Source: an uncultured Planctomycetaceae bacterium | GTDB lineage: Bacteria; Planctomycetota; Planctomycetia; Planctomycetales; Planctomycetaceae | DNA length: 18,297 nucleotides | Direction: 5' to 3' | Assembly: GCA_937952455.1 (NCBI GenBank) | Contig: CALFYU010000050.1 | Coordinates: 1 to 18,297 of the forward strand | Shown here: piece by piece, positions 16,253-18,297 of the stretch | Position numbering within the stretch: position 1 is the stretch's first letter | Layout: each line of letters opens with the position of its first letter | The notes under the pieces: generated by a model | What the model saw: the letters and a program-made list of their open reading frames with translations, nothing else | Database searches by the model: none | What the model was told of the DNA's origin: nothing | Program-made: the position numbers and the translations under genes

Positions 16253-16467
16253 TTGCACCGGTATGCCGAATTTCCCAAACCGACGGCTTGCCATCGCGCA
16301 CGGCGCTGGAGACCAGAAGCGGCACCGCTGCGACCATCGTGCTCCGATTTGCGGATTTCCCCAAGAATGACATAGCGTTCGCCCCTAAACCGAGTAAACT
16401 CAGCGGTTACCATGCCATCACCGTTTCGACCAACAAAAACCAAGTCATTTGTACTGGGGGCAGAACG

Positions 16468-18177
16468 ATGAAGGAATTTCCGCGTATCGTGTCAGACGAA
16501 GCATCTCGCGCGACCTATCGGCGGGGGAACTGGGTGTGGTTGTCGCTGTTGCTTGTCCCGCTGATGCTGTTGGGCTGCGGCGGGGGTGACGAAGCGGCGA
16601 CGAATACGGAAGCCGAGACTTCCACTTCGGAGGCGCCACCGTCACCGGCGAAGCCCGCGGCGGAAAATGACGCAAAACCGACGACGCCAAAAGCCGACAA
16701 GTTCGAGCCGCTGGAACTCCTCGCCGAGATGGAGGTGGACGTTGTCGACTTCAAGGCGATCGAATTCGCTCCGGACGGTCGCACGTTCGTCACCGGCGGC
16801 GGGACTCCCACGTTGTGGAAAATCGGCGTCGACGAACCGCTGCATCAATTTGAGGACTTGTATCCGCTGACTGGCCTGCTCGTCGAAGCGAACGCACTCG
16901 CCATCTCAGACGACGGCAAGTTGCTAGCGATCGCCGGCGGCGACGGCAAGATCCACCTGTTTGACCTACCCACCAAGGAACTGAAACAAACAATCGAAGC
17001 CCATGAAGAGGGAGTCGTTTCGGTCGCGTTCTCCAAAGACGCGCAGATCATGGCTTCCTCCGGCTACGACGGCAAAGTCAAAACCTGGAGAACGGATTCC
17101 GCGGCGCCGTTGGCGGTGATCGATACGGAAACGCAAAAATCGGTATTCTCGGATATCTCTCCTGATGGAAAGACCGTTGTCTCTGCGTGGGATGACGTTC
17201 TCCTCTGGAACGCGGAGACGGGTGAAAAAATCGGTCCTTTCGCGTTTGCCGAACCGCGGGCTGTCTCCGTGCGGGCGATCGGGTTCTCACCCGACGGGAA
17301 GCAGGTCGTTACCACGGACATGACGCCCGATTTTGAGAACGCCGCGATGATTTGGTCGGCCGACGATCGCAAGCCCGTTTCGACGCTCAAACACGAATTC
17401 GGCGTCGGATCGGTCGCGTTTTCACCTGACGGCAAACTGCTGGCGACCGCCGACATGGACGTGACGGCGCGGATTTGGGACATCGCCTCGCAAAAACTGC
17501 TGCAGACAATCGAAGAAGAGAACGCCACGGATATGGTCGCCTGGTCGCCCGACGGCAAACTGCTGGCCGTCATCACTGGCGGGGTCGTGAGATTTTATGG
17601 CCGTCCGGGAGCGATCGCAGGACTCTCCAAAACGGCCGAAAAACAACCGGAAGAGGATTCGCCGCCGCGCGAAGCCGACACCGTCGACGCGAAACCGGCT
17701 GAACCTGTCGCTGACGAACCACCAGCAGTGGACCTGCCGGAAGCGGCCACGATGGAGCAATTGGTCGCCATGCTGGATATGGAGAAGTTCCCCCGCATCG
17801 AAGGGGGCGACTACCAGACGACGGAGAAAAACAACATTACTTACCTGGCGCCGCTGACCGTTCCCGAAGCCCGCGAATTCTATCGCGACAAGCTTGGTGA
17901 AGCGGATTGGAAGGAATTGGATCAAACTGTTGGGCAGCTCGACACCGATGAAACTTGGTCGCGGGTGTACGAAAAAGAGGGCTACCTGTTGCGGCTCTAC
18001 ATTAGCCAATTGAGTACCCCGGCGGATGGCCAAAAAATCATGGTCGAGTTTCTACACATGGGCAACATCGACACCCGCAAACTTCCCGCTCCGGCGGGGG
18101 GCGAAGCGACATTTGAAACTCCCGAGTTCACGTCCTACACCACCGACGTCGAGACGGATGAGGCAATCGACGCCTGA
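16468..18177 (+). CDS. WD40-repeat lipoprotein
   Basis: A 569-residue lipid-anchored, extracytoplasmic beta-propeller protein. The N-terminus has Arg18-Arg19, a hydrophobic stretch and the lipobox LLGC (Cys37), the predicted lipidation site. A Ser/Thr/Pro/Ala linker follows. About six to seven WD40-type repeats occupy residues ~80-390, recognisable by repeated F(S/A)PDGK and W/F endings such as VAFSPDGKLLATADMD...ARIWD. An acidic Pro-rich linker leads to a separate ~120-residue C-terminal domain with VPEAREFYRDKLGEADWKE, which I do not recognise with certainty. The ATG at 16468 has GGGGG seven bases upstream and puts the signal peptide at the start; the frame is open back to a TTG at 16288, without support. 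The propeller suggests protein binding; the partner is unknown. Confidence 0.88.
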   Translation: MKEFPRIVSDEASRATYRRGNWVWLSLLLVPLMLLGCGGGDEAATNTEAETSTSEAPPSPAKPAAENDAKPTTPKADKFEPLELLAEMEVDVVDFKAIEFAPDGRTFVTGGGTPTLWKIGVDEPLHQFEDLYPLTGLLVEANALAISDDGKLLAIAGGDGKIHLFDLPTKELKQTIEAHEEGVVSVAFSKDAQIMASSGYDGKVKTWRTDSAAPLAVIDTETQKSVFSDISPDGKTVVSAWDDVLLWNAETGEKIGPFAFAEPRAVSVRAIGFSPDGKQVVTTDMTPDFENAAMIWSADDRKPVSTLKHEFGVGSVAFSPDGKLLATADMDVTARIWDIASQKLLQTIEEENATDMVAWSPDGKLLAVITGGVVRFYGRPGAIAGLSKTAEKQPEEDSPPREADTVDAKPAEPVADEPPAVDLPEAATMEQLVAMLDMEKFPRIEGGDYQTTEKNNITYLAPLTVPEAREFYRDKLGEADWKELDQTVGQLDTDETWSRVYEKEGYLLRLYISQLSTPADGQKIMVEFLHMGNIDTRKLPAPAGGEATFETPEFTSYTTDVETDEAIDA

Positions 18178-18297
18178 CGCCGCCGGCTCCCGGCCAGCGC
18201 TGGAGACCGACGCTCCCGTCCCACCGGCCGACGGCGACCGGGGCGCGGCCGCGACGGCGCCCGAGGGCGAGCGCGCCTCAGCCGACCCGGCCCCGCC
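18178..18297. other. Very GC-rich terminal sequence after the lipoprotein gene
   Basis: About 85% GC, against a moderate GC content for the rest of the window. All three forward frames were not exhaustively checked, but the frames beginning at 18178 and 18179 are open to the end. The frame at 18179 has almost only G or C in third positions and reads as an Ala/Pro/Asp/Glu-rich peptide. It might be the start of a foreign or chimeric segment, or an unusual intergenic stretch. No start codon with a ribosome site is seen. Confidence 0.5.

Noticed and set aside
16318..16329. Palindrome AGCGGCACCGCT as a terminator or operator
   Set aside because: Too short, no T tract, and such palindromes are expected by chance at this GC content.

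Overview
The window looks like a chromosomal piece of a planctomycete (Planctomycetales-like; inferred from gene content, not proven). The signs are a Tat-exported Gfo/Idh/MocA oxidoreductase, a FloA-type flotillin, a WD40-repeat lipoprotein, zinc-ribbon membrane proteins of a type common in that phylum, an RND transporter with an extra porter-domain segment, and few strong Shine-Dalgarno sites. Base composition is moderately GC-rich throughout, except for the last ~120 bases, which are about 85% GC.

Layout. (1) 23-1780, minus: aspartyl-tRNA synthetase, probably starting at TTG. (2) 1781-2167: gene-free spacer with two families of short degenerate repeats. (3) 2168-4464, minus: a two-gene, translationally coupled (ATGA overlap) unit encoding a GT-C/GT39-like polytopic glycosyltransferase and a membrane-anchored partner. 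(4) 4750-8121, plus: an RND permease, divergent from (3), behind a perfect TATAAT box. (5) 8248-9207, plus: floA. (6) 9223-12833, minus, convergent with floA. In transcription order this holds a Tat-signal Gfo/Idh oxidoreductase, two paralogous zinc-ribbon membrane proteins (the first apparently truncated or frameshifted), and a small HD-family (p)ppGpp-hydrolase-like protein. (7) 13046-16252, plus: a 1068-residue protein fusing two cyclic-nucleotide-binding domains, an intact C39 peptidase and a full ABC exporter half-transporter. (8) 16468-18177, plus: a WD40 lipoprotein. (9) 18178-18297: very GC-rich terminal sequence.

Many of the products act at the cell envelope: RND export, flotillin membrane domains, peptide export/processing, lipid-linked glycosyl transfer, a periplasmic oxidoreductase and a surface lipoprotein. 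Apart from the glycosyltransferase pair and perhaps the minus-strand run 9223-12833, the genes look independently transcribed. No mobile element, CRISPR array, tRNA or rRNA was seen. The most distinctive items are the cNMP-sensing C39 exporter and the duplicated zinc-ribbon gene with a probable single-base frameshift. The GC-rich right end may be a sequence junction.
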